Below, piece by piece: positions 28,195-37,922 of a DNA stretch of 64,000 nucleotides. A program made the translations under genes and the position numbers. The notes below the pieces were generated by a model, which was not told the DNA's origin, made no database searches, and saw nothing but the letters and a program-made list of their open reading frames with translations. The DNA is from Ruminococcus flavefaciens AE3010. Lineage in GTDB: Bacteria; Bacillota; Clostridia; Oscillospirales; Ruminococcaceae. The DNA lies in contig NZ_JAGT01000001.1 of NCBI RefSeq assembly GCF_000526795.1, positions 186,001 to 250,000 on the forward strand, in the 5' to 3' direction. The number at the start of each line of letters is the position of its first letter. The stretch's first letter is position 1.

Positions 28195-28760
28195 TGCGTA
28201 TAGGTGTTCTTGCCCTTCAGGGAGCATTTGCAGAGCATATATCCAAGCTGAAACAGATAAATGTTGAAGCATTTGAGATCCGTCAGCTAAAAGACATAAG
28301 CGGACATTTTGACGGACTTATCCTCCCCGGCGGTGAAAGTACAGCTATGCGAAAGCTGTTAGGTGATCTCTCTCTGTATGGACCGCTGAAAGAAATGATA
28401 CAGAACGGCTTGCCTGTATTCGGGACCTGCGCCGGAATGATACTGCTCGCCAAAGAAATAGAGGACGAAGAGCCCTGCTTCGGAACCCTTGATATTACCG
28501 TAAAACGAAACGCTTACGGCAGACAGCTCGGCAGTTTTCGCTGTGTTGATGAGTTTGCAGGAAAAGAAATTGAAATGCCGTCTATCCGTGCGCCCTATGC
28601 AGAACGTGTTGGAGAGGGTGTGAACGTGCTTTCCAGAATCAAAGGAAAAATAGTTGCTGTACAGCAGGATAATCAGCTTGCGACAGCCTTCCACCCTGAA
28701 CTTACCAATGATACGTCTGTATACGAATATTTCATCAAAATGGTTGAAAACCGCCGGTAA
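28194..28760 (+). CDS. pdxT: Pyridoxal 5'-phosphate synthase, glutaminase subunit PdxT
   Basis: 188-residue class I glutamine amidotransferase feeding ammonia to PdxS. LPGGESTAMRKL and the nucleophile motif FGTCAGMILLAKEI are present, as are VAVQQDNQLATAFHPEL and the His/Glu pair of the triad. TAATG overlap with pdxS ensures coupled translation. Confidence 0.96.
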   Translation: MRIGVLALQGAFAEHISKLKQINVEAFEIRQLKDISGHFDGLILPGGESTAMRKLLGDLSLYGPLKEMIQNGLPVFGTCAGMILLAKEIEDEEPCFGTLDITVKRNAYGRQLGSFRCVDEFAGKEIEMPSIRAPYAERVGEGVNVLSRIKGKIVAVQQDNQLATAFHPELTNDTSVYEYFIKMVENRR

Positions 28761-28792
28761 AAGTAGTATAATCAAGGAAAAAGAACAAAGGG

Positions 28793-29872
28793 GTGCAGAG
28801 AATGTACATTGAGATAGACCACAGCAGCACTATCTGTGCCTATATGCAGATATATCAGGAATTGCGAAGCCGTATCATCTCGGGAGCATTTGTATACGGT
28901 GCGAAACTCCCGTCAAAGCGTGTGCTTGCAAAGGAATGTCTTGTCAGCATTATAACAGTTGAACACGCATATCAGCTCTTATGCGATGAAGGCTACTGCC
29001 GGATGAAACCGAGAAGCGGCTGTTATGTTAAGTATTGCCCGGATAACTTCTTTCCCGTATCTGACCGGCAAATGAATTCCATAATACCTGCAAATCCGGC
29101 TGTTCTCCATAATGACAATATTCCTTTTTCAACTGTATCTTCAATGCTTAGAAAAGTTATTCTCGATCGCGGCGAAAGAATACTCATGAGATCGCCTATG
29201 GGCGGCTGTACTGAGCTTCGTGACGCAATATGCCGTTACCTCGCAAGATGCCGCAACATAAACGTATCAAGCGAACAGATAATCATTGGTTCGGGTGCGG
29301 AATATCTGTACGGTCTTTGCATTCAGATGCTCGGCAGAGATAATATGATAGCTTTGGAATCTCCCTCGTATGAGAAGATACGTGCGGTGTATACCGCAAA
29401 CGGCGCTGTCTGCGATATGCTCGAAATGGACAGCGAGGGTATCCGTACCGATGAGCTTGAACGCACACAGGCAAAGATACTCCATGTTACGCCGTTCAAC
29501 AGCTTTCCGAGCCTTATAACTGCATCTGCTGAACGCAGACATTATTATCTTGAATGGGCTTCTCATAGAAATGCGGTGATCATCGAAGACGACTACGACT
29601 CGGAATTTACTCTGAACGGAAAAGCACCACAGACGCTTTTCGCTCAAACGACTGACGAGAACGTGATCTATATCAACACCTTTTCCAAAACGATAGCCCC
29701 ATCGCTGAGAGCAGGATATATGGTTCTTCCTAAGAAATATCTGACATTGTACAATGATAGAGTAGGCTTTTATTCCTGTACTGTACCTATGCTAGAACAG
29801 TTTTTTCTTGCTGAATGGCTTGACAGCGGAGAGTTTGAACGCACGATCAGCCGCATAAGGAATAAAACATGA
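28793..29872 (+). pseudogene. pdxR: MocR-type PdxR regulator, C-terminally truncated
   Basis: 359 residues, where the family has about 450-480. N-terminal GntR winged helix (~15-80) and an aminotransferase-like domain with the PLP lysine in NTFSKTIAPSLRAGYM. The protein stops at ERTISRIRNKT, where homologues continue with HINRMRR and a further ~100 residues. The truncation is close to an IS256-type end at about 29912. In other firmicutes this protein activates pdxST when PLP is low; here it lies directly after pdxT and probably no longer works. Confidence 0.8.
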
Positions 29873-29911
29873 TGAGATTGATTTCTGAGAAATCCAATAA
29901 TTCTGAAGTGA

Positions 29912-30077
29912 GTCTATCCTAAAATTTGTGTAAACTTCTGAAGTAGTGTATAATAGAAGAGACACTACTTCGGAGGTTTTAATTATGGGAAGAAGACGAA
30001 GAAATGAAACAGAAGAGCAGCGTGCAAGAAGAGAACTGATAAGCGATTTTCTATCGGCAGCGAATATCCAGAGCATG
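29912..30077 (+). mobile_element. IS256-family left end with N-terminal transposase fragment
   Basis: GAGTCTATCCTAAAATTTGTGTAA at the left resembles an IS256-family inverted repeat. A transposase start follows at ATG 29985 (GGAGGTTTTAATT ribosome binding site): MGRRRRNETEEQRARRELIS then DFLSAANIQSM, the family N-terminus. At about 30075 the sequence switches to the right end of a tRNA-Ser-tail repeat (TGCACACGACTGAAAGGCAG), so the transposase is cut after about 31 codons. Confidence 0.7.
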
Positions 30078-30131
30078 CACACGACTGAAAGGCAGTATAA
30101 CGATAATAAAAGAAGCCAGCTCCCGTGAGGG
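30075..30131 (+). repeat. Right end of a tRNA-Ser-tail repeat (interrupted)
   Basis: TGCACACGACTGAAAGGCAG followed by TATAACGATAATAAAAG and CAGCTCCCGTGAGGG. Nearly identical to 39327-39377 of copy 6. The terminal hairpin is split by the IS4-family element, and its other half resumes at 31746. Confidence 0.75.
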
Positions 30132-31745
30132 TAATGTCATTAAGCTAAGGAAAAGTAAAATAATCACAGGAATCAAAGATCCTGTGATTATTTTTTATGT
30201 ATATAATGTAAATTTTTGCAAAAAGGTATTGACAAAAAGCCAAAAATGTGCGGCGCAGCTAATCAGATATACACATCTGATTGGAGGTTTTACCGTGCAA
30301 AAATACTGTAATATCGTCAAAAACAAGCTTAATACTCTTATCAGCAACATGGAGAAAAATAACTCTGATTTCGTAGTTGATCCTAAGAGAGATTTTGTTC
30401 GTAAAAGTGAGCTATCTTTCTCAAAAACATTGAGATTCATTCTCGGAATGGGCAGCCAGACACTTGGCAAGGAGCTTGTAGAATTCTATGATTATGATTC
30501 AAAAATGGTATCTGTGTCTGCTATCGTTCAGAGAAGAGCTAAAATACTTCCTGCTGCTTTTCAGTATCTGTTCCATAAATTCAATGAAACATTTTCTCAA
30601 ACCAATTTCTTTCACGGCTACAGGCTTTATGCTGTGGACGGTTCTGATATACATATTCCTACTGATCCTGATGATAAGGATACTTTTTATCGTGCAAATA
30701 ATGATGTAAAAGGCTATAACCTCATGCATCTGAATGCTTTGTATGACATTATGAACCGTAGATATATCGATGCTGTATTACAGGACAGTCGCAATGAAAA
30801 TGAGCATTCTGCTCTCATAAGTATGCTTGAAAATATCGGACATGAGTCCATTATCGTTGCGGATAGAGGATATGAATCCTACAACACGATCGCTCATCTT
30901 GAAAATAACGGCTTGAAATATGTGATGCGCATCAAGACAAGCGGTGGAATTGCTCATAAATTCAACATTCCCCATAATGAGGAAGCTGATTTTGCTGCAA
31001 ATATTATTATTACAAGAAGACAAACTAATGAAGTTAAGGCTAATCCTGAACTTTATCGTTATCTTCCGCACTCTTCAAATTTCGACTTCCTTCCGAAAGA
31101 ATCGAAAGATACATATCCTCTTAAATTCAGGATAATAAGGCTCAAGATATCTGAAGATAACTATGAAACCATTGTTACCAATCTCTGTGATGATGAGTTC
31201 TCTGCCGAAGATATAAAGATGATATACAAAATGCGCTGGGGGATCGAGACTTCATTCAGAGAACTGAAGTACCAGGTTGGTCTTATTGCTTTCCATTCAA
31301 AGAAAAAGGACTGCGTGATACAGGAAATCTTTGCAAGTCTTATCATGTATAACTTATCTATGCTGATTACCGAAAATATCACCATAGATGACGATAAGCA
31401 TAATGATTACCGCTATAAAATCAATTATGCTTTTGCTATACATATCTGCATCAAATTCTTTCGCTCTGCACACGCAAATCCTTTTCTTTTGGAAGAGCTG
31501 ATAGCAAGAAACAAGTGCCCTGTCAGACCTGATCGTATTGCTGATAGGAAAACTCGATATCATTCTGCTATTCCCTTCAACTACAGACTATCATAATTCT
31601 TCGATTATGTCAATCTTTTTTCAGGCAGATCTCGGATCTGTCTTTTCGTCATGCATTTTTTGCGAATGTAACAGCAGGAGTATGTCTGGTCATATTCCAA
31701 ACATACTCCTGTTCTTTTTCGTATTTGATTAGCTTAATGACATTA
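30132..31745 (+). mobile_element. IS4-family insertion sequence, copy 1 (1614 bp, intact)
   Basis: Terminal inverted repeats TAATGTCATTAAGCTAA / TTAGCTTAATGACATTA at 30132 and 31729-31745. Flanked by a 10-bp target duplication CCCGTGAGGG (30122-30131 and 31746-31755). Just inside the left end a hairpin (ATAATCACAGG/CCTGTGATTAT plus T-tract, about 30168-30196) would block incoming transcription. The target was the loop of a CAGCTCCC/GGGAGCTG hairpin. Identical in length, and as far as I compared in sequence, to copy 2. Confidence 0.95.
30295..31596 (+). CDS. IS4-family DDE transposase
   Basis: 433 residues from GTG 30295, chosen because TTGGAGGTTTTACC lies directly upstream; the frame is open further upstream but without a ribosome binding site. 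Catalytic signatures: LYAVDGSDIHIPT (first Asp), IIVADRGYESYN (second Asp) and the YREK-type segment YKMRWGIETSFRELK (Glu). Full length, presumably active, as two identical copies exist. Confidence 0.93.
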   Translation: MQKYCNIVKNKLNTLISNMEKNNSDFVVDPKRDFVRKSELSFSKTLRFILGMGSQTLGKELVEFYDYDSKMVSVSAIVQRRAKILPAAFQYLFHKFNETFSQTNFFHGYRLYAVDGSDIHIPTDPDDKDTFYRANNDVKGYNLMHLNALYDIMNRRYIDAVLQDSRNENEHSALISMLENIGHESIIVADRGYESYNTIAHLENNGLKYVMRIKTSGGIAHKFNIPHNEEADFAANIIITRRQTNEVKANPELYRYLPHSSNFDFLPKESKDTYPLKFRIIRLKISEDNYETIVTNLCDDEFSAEDIKMIYKMRWGIETSFRELKYQVGLIAFHSKKKDCVIQEIFASLIMYNLSMLITENITIDDDKHNDYRYKINYAFAIHICIKFFRSAHANPFLLEELIARNKCPVRPDRIADRKTRYHSAIPFNYRLS

Positions 31746-31848
31746 CCCGTGAGGGAGCTGTTGTTCTTTTTGTGCTGTTAATTTAGAATTTGAAGAATAC
31801 TTACAATGTCTATTCATTAATCATTTTCAAAATATTTTTTAAAAATCC

Positions 31849-31902
31849 TTGACAAAGTGTAACGCAGTTGATATAATTGTATAAAAGGTAGTTATACAAT
31901 TT
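31849..31902 (+). promoter_or_regulatory. Promoter and operator of operon copy 1
   Basis: TTGACA (31849-31854), 17 bp, TATAAT (31872-31877). Overlapping the -10 and extending downstream is the inverted repeat ATTGTATAA-7-TTATACAAT (about 31876-31900), a good operator for the YtrA-type GntR regulator encoded next. Confidence 0.85.
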
Positions 31903-31960
31903 AGACTTTGCTGTCCGGAAAGCAGGTAAAGTTATATAACCACAAGGAGTGTACACTAAA

Positions 31961-32335
31961 ATGAATATTAACATCAGTAACTCATCCGGTGAGCCTATCT
32001 ATATACAGATAGCAAACCAGATAAAGACTATGATACTGGAGGGAAAGCTAAAAGAGGGCGAAGTTCTGCCCTCTATGCGAATTCTCGCAACTGAGCTCCG
32101 TATTAGTTTTATGACAACCAAACGCGCATATGAGGAGCTTGAACGTGATGGCTTTATTGAAAGCTATACTGGAAAGGGCTCTTTCGTAAAGGCGCAGAAC
32201 ATAGAGCTTTATCGGGAAGAGCAGATCAAAAGTATAGAATCTCTACTCATGGAAGCAGGCGATTCAGCACGCAAGATAGGCGTTACAATGGAGGAACTTC
32301 ACGAATTGCTCGACCTTGTTAACGGAGGGGAATAA
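31961..32335 (+). CDS. GntR/YtrA-type repressor (copy 1)
   Basis: 124 residues: winged helix (IYIQIANQIKTMILEGKLKEG, then TTKRAYEELERDGFIESYTG) and a short helical C-terminal dimerisation tail, the YtrA layout. The frame is open to GTG 31949, but ATG 31961 has the better AAGGAG spacing. First gene of a five-gene operon; very likely represses it until a cell-wall antibiotic or similar signal appears (family knowledge, inference here). About 95% identical to the copy at 51181. Confidence 0.9.
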   Translation: MNINISNSSGEPIYIQIANQIKTMILEGKLKEGEVLPSMRILATELRISFMTTKRAYEELERDGFIESYTGKGSFVKAQNIELYREEQIKSIESLLMEAGDSARKIGVTMEELHELLDLVNGGE

Positions 32336-32336
32336 T

Positions 32337-33215
32337 ATGAATGACTATGTAAACGCTGTTGAGATCAAGGGCGTTACAAAAAAATATGACGGCTTTACGC
32401 TGGATAATATAAGCTTTGATATACCTAAGGGCTGTATCATGGGCTTTATCGGGCAGAATGGTGCTGGCAAAACTACTACTATTCGCAGTTTGCTCCACAT
32501 TACCGATATAAATGATGGCGAGATCAAACTGCTCGGTCTTGACCATATTAAGGACGAAAATGCAATAAAAAAGCGTATCGCCGTGGTGTTTGACGAGCTG
32601 CCGTTCCATGATGTGTTCAATGCAAAGGATATGGCACGAATCTTCGAGGGTATGTACCCTGAATGGGATAATGCTGCATATTTAAATTATATTGAGCGCT
32701 TTCAGCTCCCCCAGAAAAAGAGAATAGGCCAGTTCTCCAAGGGTATGAAAATGAAATTGCAGATAGCCTGCGCCCTATCTCATAATGCAGAGCTTCTTGT
32801 TATGGACGAAGCAACTACAGGACTTGACCCTGTTGTACGTGACGAGATACTGCACATATTTATGGAGTATCTGCAAAACGGCGAGCGCTCTATCCTGATG
32901 TCCTCGCATATTACCTCTGACCTTGAAAAGATAGCCGATATGGTGACTTTCATTGACAAAGGCAGGATACTTCTTACAGGCTACAAGGATGAAATTATCG
33001 AGAAGCACGGTATCCTCAAATGCGACAAAGACAAGATACAAGAGATAGACGCTGAGGATATCGTCAGCATACGCACCAACAATTTTGGTGCAGAGGTCAT
33101 GGTGACTAACCGTGAGAGTGCTTCCTGCAAATATCGTGACTGCGTGATAGACCCGGCAAGCCTTGACGATATCATGCTTTACTATGTTCACCGTGATGCA
33201 AAGGAGTGGTCGTAA
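32337..33215 (+). CDS. ABC transporter ATP-binding protein (copy 1)
   Basis: 292 residues, BcrA/YtrB type. Walker A GQNGAGKTTT, signature FSKGMKMKLQ and Walker B LLVMDEATTGLDP are present, as are SSHITSDLEKI and a C-terminal ~70-residue extension. ATG 32337 follows GGAGGGGAATA; the stop overlaps the next start (TAATG). Confidence 0.94.
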   Translation: MNDYVNAVEIKGVTKKYDGFTLDNISFDIPKGCIMGFIGQNGAGKTTTIRSLLHITDINDGEIKLLGLDHIKDENAIKKRIAVVFDELPFHDVFNAKDMARIFEGMYPEWDNAAYLNYIERFQLPQKKRIGQFSKGMKMKLQIACALSHNAELLVMDEATTGLDPVVRDEILHIFMEYLQNGERSILMSSHITSDLEKIADMVTFIDKGRILLTGYKDEIIEKHGILKCDKDKIQEIDAEDIVSIRTNNFGAEVMVTNRESASCKYRDCVIDPASLDDIMLYYVHRDAKEWS

Positions 33216-33985
33216 TGGAACTATACAGATCGCTGATATATCGTGAATTAATGTTGACACGCAAACGATTTATTCTTATGCTGATACTGTTTCTGCTGCT
33301 GGCGTTGCTGATGATGACTCCACTTATACTCGTCTTTATCTTCAAACCTGTCGAAGGTGAGGAATCGCCTTTAGAAATGATACCTCTTTTTGTGGGAATA
33401 GTAGCACTGACAGTCGGATTTATGGCAGGTACGAATAACGGCTTACAGAAAGCGGACATCAATTCGGGGTGGAAGCGATATTCCTTTGTTCTGCCGCCGA
33501 CAGCAAAACAGCAGGCTCTGTCCGATCTACTGACGAAGCTATGCTATATTCTGTTCTTCGGACTGTTATCATTGGCTTTTGAATTTGTATACACTGCAGC
33601 AGCGGATTATTCCAATTTCGGTATCATGCTGTATATTTATATGCTGAATATTTATCTCGGCGCTGTCTGTGCCGTGATGCTGGTCGATATTGCTTACAGC
33701 TATATCATGATGTTCGCAAAGGATAAAACCCAATTGAAGCTGATAGGCACACTTGCCTTTGTCGGCGCAGGTGTTGTATTAAGAGTTTTTGACTTGTTTC
33801 CCGGGATGAATAATGATGATAAGTCTGCCAAGGACGGTGCTATGATCTCGCAAGAAATGGTCAACAAATTTGACACTATTTTGTGCTCAAAAAAAACATT
33901 GCTCTGCATATCAGCTGTTTTTGTAGTTTTATGTATATTATTCTTCCTTGCGATGTGGAGATCGCACGAAAGGAGAGAGCCGTAA
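33215..33985 (+). CDS. ABC-2-type permease A (copy 1)
   Basis: 256 residues with about six hydrophobic segments (near 17-45, 65-85, 110-135, 140-165, 175-195, 230-250). Likely membrane partner of the preceding ATPase. KADINSGWKRYSFVLPPTAKQQALSDLL resembles the cytoplasmic loop of ABC-2 permeases of the GntR-linked group. Start and stop overlap its neighbours by TAATG. Confidence 0.85.
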   Translation: MELYRSLIYRELMLTRKRFILMLILFLLLALLMMTPLILVFIFKPVEGEESPLEMIPLFVGIVALTVGFMAGTNNGLQKADINSGWKRYSFVLPPTAKQQALSDLLTKLCYILFFGLLSLAFEFVYTAAADYSNFGIMLYIYMLNIYLGAVCAVMLVDIAYSYIMMFAKDKTQLKLIGTLAFVGAGVVLRVFDLFPGMNNDDKSAKDGAMISQEMVNKFDTILCSKKTLLCISAVFVVLCILFFLAMWRSHERREP

Positions 33986-34692
33986 TGACAGGACTGGTTT
34001 ACAAGGAATGGAAGCAGAATCGATGGTTTATTCTATCTATGATGCTTTGCGGATTTGCTCCGTTGTTTGTTCTGCTGTTGATGCGTGGAGAAATATCTAA
34101 TATAGGTAATGCTCCGCTTCGTATCGGCGGACTGATAGCAGGATTTCTTGTGGCAGGTGCTTTGCAGATGCTGGTACTGCGCGGCGATGACCGCAAGCTG
34201 TGGGGCTATTGGATAACTGCAACACCTGAAGGCTACAAGGGATTTCTCCGTTTGAAGTATGAGATGATATTTGCTATGGTGGTATTGTTTCTGTTTTCAC
34301 TGCAATGTGTGGACAGAGGGTACTGTGCTGTTGCCGCAGATATGGGAATTACAGAGATTGAAGAAGTCAGCGGCATTGCCGTTCCACTCTGCTTTGTGCA
34401 GATACTTTCCCGTGCCATTGACATTCCTTTTGTCTATCGTTTTGGAAGTAAAAAAGGAAGTATTATCAAAATGATCTTTATGGTCACGGGAGCTGTTGTC
34501 ATTTCAGTATTAATGATACTGAATGCAGAGCATTTTGATACGGTCATTGAGATGTGCAAAAAGGTATTCAATGTACAGAATAGCTCTCTGATACTGTCGG
34601 TCTGTCTGGTAGTATGTCTTGCGCTGTACTATCTTTCTTACCGTATTACTTGCAGGCTGTATCTGAAAGGAGTGGAGCAGTATGACCACTAA
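33985..34692 (+). CDS. ABC-2-type permease B (copy 1)
   Basis: 235 residues, about six hydrophobic segments, MTGLVYKEWKQNRWFILSMM start typical of ABC-2 subunits and LVLRGDDRKLWGYWIT loop. Probably pairs with permease A. Its last 11 bp overlap the next gene. Confidence 0.85.
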   Translation: MTGLVYKEWKQNRWFILSMMLCGFAPLFVLLLMRGEISNIGNAPLRIGGLIAGFLVAGALQMLVLRGDDRKLWGYWITATPEGYKGFLRLKYEMIFAMVVLFLFSLQCVDRGYCAVAADMGITEIEEVSGIAVPLCFVQILSRAIDIPFVYRFGSKKGSIIKMIFMVTGAVVISVLMILNAEHFDTVIEMCKKVFNVQNSSLILSVCLVVCLALYYLSYRITCRLYLKGVEQYDH

Positions 34693-35533
34693 AAAAGAAA
34701 ATGCGAAACGGCTCGGAATCTATCTGCTGATCGTATTTGCTTTCATGCTGTTTTACATTCTTTGCGCCAAGCTCATGCACCATTCAAATACGGTATACTA
34801 CATCATATACATGATATTTTCATTTTCTCCTGCGATAGCAAGCCTTATCACAAGAGCTGTTACCAAAGAAGGCTTCCGCGATATGAAACTGCACCTGCAC
34901 CTTACAGGCAATATCAGGTATTATCTGCTTGCATTCGGGCTTCCGCTGATATTCTTTTCAGCAAGGATACTGCTCCCCATTATCGTAAGCGGACACAGCA
35001 ATTGGCTAGGCGTATTCACAGTTCAGGATGCGGTGGCAAGTGTATTCATGCTTGCGGCATTATCGGTTGTTCAGTCAATCGGTCTGCTTGGTGAGGAGCT
35101 TGGCTGGCGTGGATATATGAATCAGAAAATGGAGCCGCTATTCGGCACGGTCGGCACCTGTTTGTTCGGCGGTGTCGTGTGGAGCCTGTGGCATCTGCCA
35201 ATGGATCTGGCAGGCTGGCTTGACGGTGAAGATACATTTTCCGATACGCTGATGACGTGCGGCGGAAGAATGCTCTTACTGACGTGCTTCGGTACATTCT
35301 TGATGTGGCTGACAAAAAAGACGGATAGCGTATTTCCTGCGGTGGTGGCGCATTTTATGTATAATGAAAGTCAGGGCGCTGTCATGAGTCTTTTAGCACA
35401 GGGCAATATACCTGAGAATACTTCTCTTCCATTATGGACAGATGTTATGAGATATTTACCTTTGCTTGTCATAGCTGTGATATTTATGATATTACTTTTG
35501 AAAAACAAGAAAAAAGAGATTAAAACATTATAA
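34682..35533 (+). CDS. CPBP-family intramembrane metalloprotease (copy 1)
   Basis: 283 residues, about eight membrane segments. Abi/CPBP motifs: LLGEELGWRGYMNQKM (EExxxR), VVWSLWHLPMD (His) and VVAHFMYNESQG (His). Such proteases process peptides or act in bacteriocin self-immunity; being last in an ABC operon suggests a peptide-antibiotic resistance or export role. Ribosome binding site GGAGTGGAGC inside the previous gene. Confidence 0.9.
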   Translation: MTTKKENAKRLGIYLLIVFAFMLFYILCAKLMHHSNTVYYIIYMIFSFSPAIASLITRAVTKEGFRDMKLHLHLTGNIRYYLLAFGLPLIFFSARILLPIIVSGHSNWLGVFTVQDAVASVFMLAALSVVQSIGLLGEELGWRGYMNQKMEPLFGTVGTCLFGGVVWSLWHLPMDLAGWLDGEDTFSDTLMTCGGRMLLLTCFGTFLMWLTKKTDSVFPAVVAHFMYNESQGAVMSLLAQGNIPENTSLPLWTDVMRYLPLLVIAVIFMILLLKNKKKEIKTL

Positions 35534-35547
35534 TGTTATGAAAGAAG

Positions 35548-35577
35548 CAGCTCCCGCACGCGGGAGCTGCTGTTCTT
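35548..35577 (+). terminator. Terminator of operon copy 1
   Basis: CAGCTCCCGCA.../GCGGGAGCTG hairpin followed by CTGTTCTT; same hairpin family as the repeat ends. Confidence 0.75.
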
Positions 35578-35603
35578 ATATTCACTGTACAATCTGCCGT
35601 CGT

Positions 35604-36857
35604 TTACAGCTCGATACGTTCAGGGAACGCTTTTTTTCGCATGATTCCCCACATCTTGTCTATATAGGACAAGGTATAGAAATTCTCATAGTAGTGGTAA
35701 TAGAAAGCGCCCTTCAGTGTCATTTCATAGGTGCCGTCATGTTCTTTAATAAAGCCGCATAATTTCGCAAGCCATAATTCAAAGCCGTACATTTTCTTCA
35801 GCGGCACTCCGAAAAAGTTCTCAAAATCCATTGTATTCACTTTTGTACTGTATGCCGTCCAGAATAGCCAGTAAATCATTCTCTGACGCTTAGTAAAGCG
35901 TATAGTCAGAGATGTAGCGAGGTCTCCGGAACCTATCCTTTCGCAGTACGAGCCCACATCAAAAGTATTTATCTTGAACTGCTCTTTGAATAAACTCGTT
36001 GCAGAACAGCCGAACCCCAAAAAATTATCTCGGGTCATTGAGGAATAGTTTGCATCAGACCTGCTTGAAAATGTCCAGATGGAGCTTCTGGAATATCCCT
36101 GCCTGTAGCAGTACTCAGTAATAGCATCCAAAAGTTTCCGTTTCTCTTTTTTTGGCAATGTAGAAATTTGACTTTCTGTAAAAGTGAAATCGATAAACGG
36201 GTAAATGGCAATATGATTAGCCCCCAATGAAAAAGCCATGTCAATATCAGATCTCAGATCATCATAGGTCTGTCCGGGCAATGCAAAGATAAAGTCCATA
36301 GATACTGTTTCAAAATGGACTTCCGTCAATGCAGCCTTCATCGCATCGGTATCTATTGCCTTTCTGCCGAGGATCTTCTGATACTTGCTGCAGAATGATT
36401 GAATTCCGATGCTGATCTTTGTTACTCCTGCATCTTTCAGTACTTGCAGAACATCCGCATTCACATTATCGGGATGAAGCTCAACACCTATCCCCTCCGT
36501 GATGATGAAGTGTTCATTCAGCGCATCTATGATCTCTTTTATTCGGTTTGCAGCCAGTGCCGGTGTTCCGCCGCCGAAATAGAGACTGGTTGCTTCCTTT
36601 CGCTTAGTATTCTGACCTCCGATAAGATGTATCTCTTCAATCAGAGAATTTATGTATCTGTCACATTGTTCGGCAGAATACAGCGTCTTGCAATAAGGGC
36701 AGAAGTTGCAGATACTTTTGCAGAACGGGATATGAACATACAGTCCAAGATTATCGCATTCTTCATACGGCAGTATCTGGTCATATTCATTTCTGAACGT
36801 AAACGGCTTCACAGACTTTGTAAGCCACATTCTCGTTAAACTTGTTATGATACTCAT
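35604..36857 (-). CDS. HemN-like radical SAM protein
   Basis: 417 residues. Radical SAM motif CKSICNFCPYC in LYVHIPFCKS, followed by SLYFGGGTPALAANRI and TKISIGIQSFCSKYQKILGRK, a HemN/HemW-type core, and a C-terminal HemN-like helical region. The extra cysteine after CxxxCxxC (PYC) differs from HemW. Could be a coproporphyrinogen dehydrogenase-like enzyme or a class C radical SAM methyltransferase relative; the product is uncertain. Starts 6 bp after another radical SAM gene. Confidence 0.8.
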   Translation of the reverse strand: MSIITSLTRMWLTKSVKPFTFRNEYDQILPYEECDNLGLYVHIPFCKSICNFCPYCKTLYSAEQCDRYINSLIEEIHLIGGQNTKRKEATSLYFGGGTPALAANRIKEIIDALNEHFIITEGIGVELHPDNVNADVLQVLKDAGVTKISIGIQSFCSKYQKILGRKAIDTDAMKAALTEVHFETVSMDFIFALPGQTYDDLRSDIDMAFSLGANHIAIYPFIDFTFTESQISTLPKKEKRKLLDAITEYCYRQGYSRSSIWTFSSRSDANYSSMTRDNFLGFGCSATSLFKEQFKINTFDVGSYCERIGSGDLATSLTIRFTKRQRMIYWLFWTAYSTKVNTMDFENFFGVPLKKMYGFELWLAKLCGFIKEHDGTYEMTLKGAFYYHYYENFYTLSYIDKMWGIMRKKAFPERIEL

Positions 36858-36863
36858 ATTACT

Positions 36864-37766
36864 CTAAATAAATTTAAGATATGTACGAAGCATCTCAAGG
36901 ATTATTCTGAGATTGCCACGGAACAGAAGTGTGTATTCAGCAACAAAAAAGTATCCGCAATGTTCGCAAAGTCCCGGTACATCTATACAGCGTCCGCATA
37001 CAGAAACCTTCCCGTTTTCCATAACCACGCACTGATGACACGGTGTAGGGAAACTGTTTTCAATAATATACGGAAAAGCACTTGTGAGGTTGAATACCGG
37101 TGCTCCTTCTTTCATCATCTGTTTTATCGTATCGCAGCATTTTGCCTTTTCTGTTTTGCTCAGAGCCAGTTCCTTTGTGTCTGGATAAGGTGTATGGAAA
37201 TTGAAAGATACTGCACGAACATTTTGCGTATCACGGGCTGTTGTGCATACATCCCGGATACATTTCTTGTTGATCTGATTTACAGCCATGTAGAAACAGA
37301 TATTGTCAGCAGTGGCGCTGCTGATGTTCTTCATGATCGTATCGTATGTGTCACCACGGATCTCATTATGACGCTCCTTGTCTCCGTCAAGACTTAAAAG
37401 AATCAGATCAGCCTCAGGCAGATCAATCGGGAACGTACCATTTGTGACCACATTCACAATGAGAAATCCCATTCTTTTCGCTTCAATGACCAAGTCTCTC
37501 AGGGTGCGTTCGCCGTCCTTCCATAGGAATGTTTCACCGCCGCAGAAGAACAGTATACGGATACCCATATTATAGAGCTGCTGCATTTCCTTTCGTATCT
37601 GTTCATACGGATGAACGATCGCCGTAATGTTATTGACAGAGCAGTGCTTACAGTGCAGGTTGCATTTGTCGGTAACGATCACAGTTCCGAGGATCGGGGC
37701 TTTCTTTCTGAACAGGATTGTCTTTGTGCCAAAAGCGGCAAGGTATAAAAAAGATGAAATTTTCAT
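36864..37766 (-). CDS. Radical SAM protein with SPASM-like cysteines
   Basis: 300 residues. CNLHCKHCSV is the CxxxCxxC cluster motif; CGGETFLWKDGERTLRDL and DLILLSLDGDKERHNEIRG are typical of SPASM/PqqE-like enzymes. A C-terminal cysteine group (CHQC...CGRC...CEHCG) may hold an auxiliary cluster or metal. Second gene of a three-gene minus-strand unit with an MBL-fold protein and a HemN-like protein. Confidence 0.82.
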   Translation of the reverse strand: MKISSFLYLAAFGTKTILFRKKAPILGTVIVTDKCNLHCKHCSVNNITAIVHPYEQIRKEMQQLYNMGIRILFFCGGETFLWKDGERTLRDLVIEAKRMGFLIVNVVTNGTFPIDLPEADLILLSLDGDKERHNEIRGDTYDTIMKNISSATADNICFYMAVNQINKKCIRDVCTTARDTQNVRAVSFNFHTPYPDTKELALSKTEKAKCCDTIKQMMKEGAPVFNLTSAFPYIIENSFPTPCHQCVVMENGKVSVCGRCIDVPGLCEHCGYFFVAEYTLLFRGNLRIILEMLRTYLKFI

Positions 37767-37922
37767 AAGTTATCTCCTTTTATGTTATCAGACGTATCCT
37801 TTTTGTGATCCAATTGTATAATTCCGTCAGCTTTTCTGACTTAAAGAAGTATATAATCTCTTTTTCGCCCGCCTGCATCACTGGTATTCTGTGGTATATG
37901 GCGTTTATTGCCAATGTATTAA

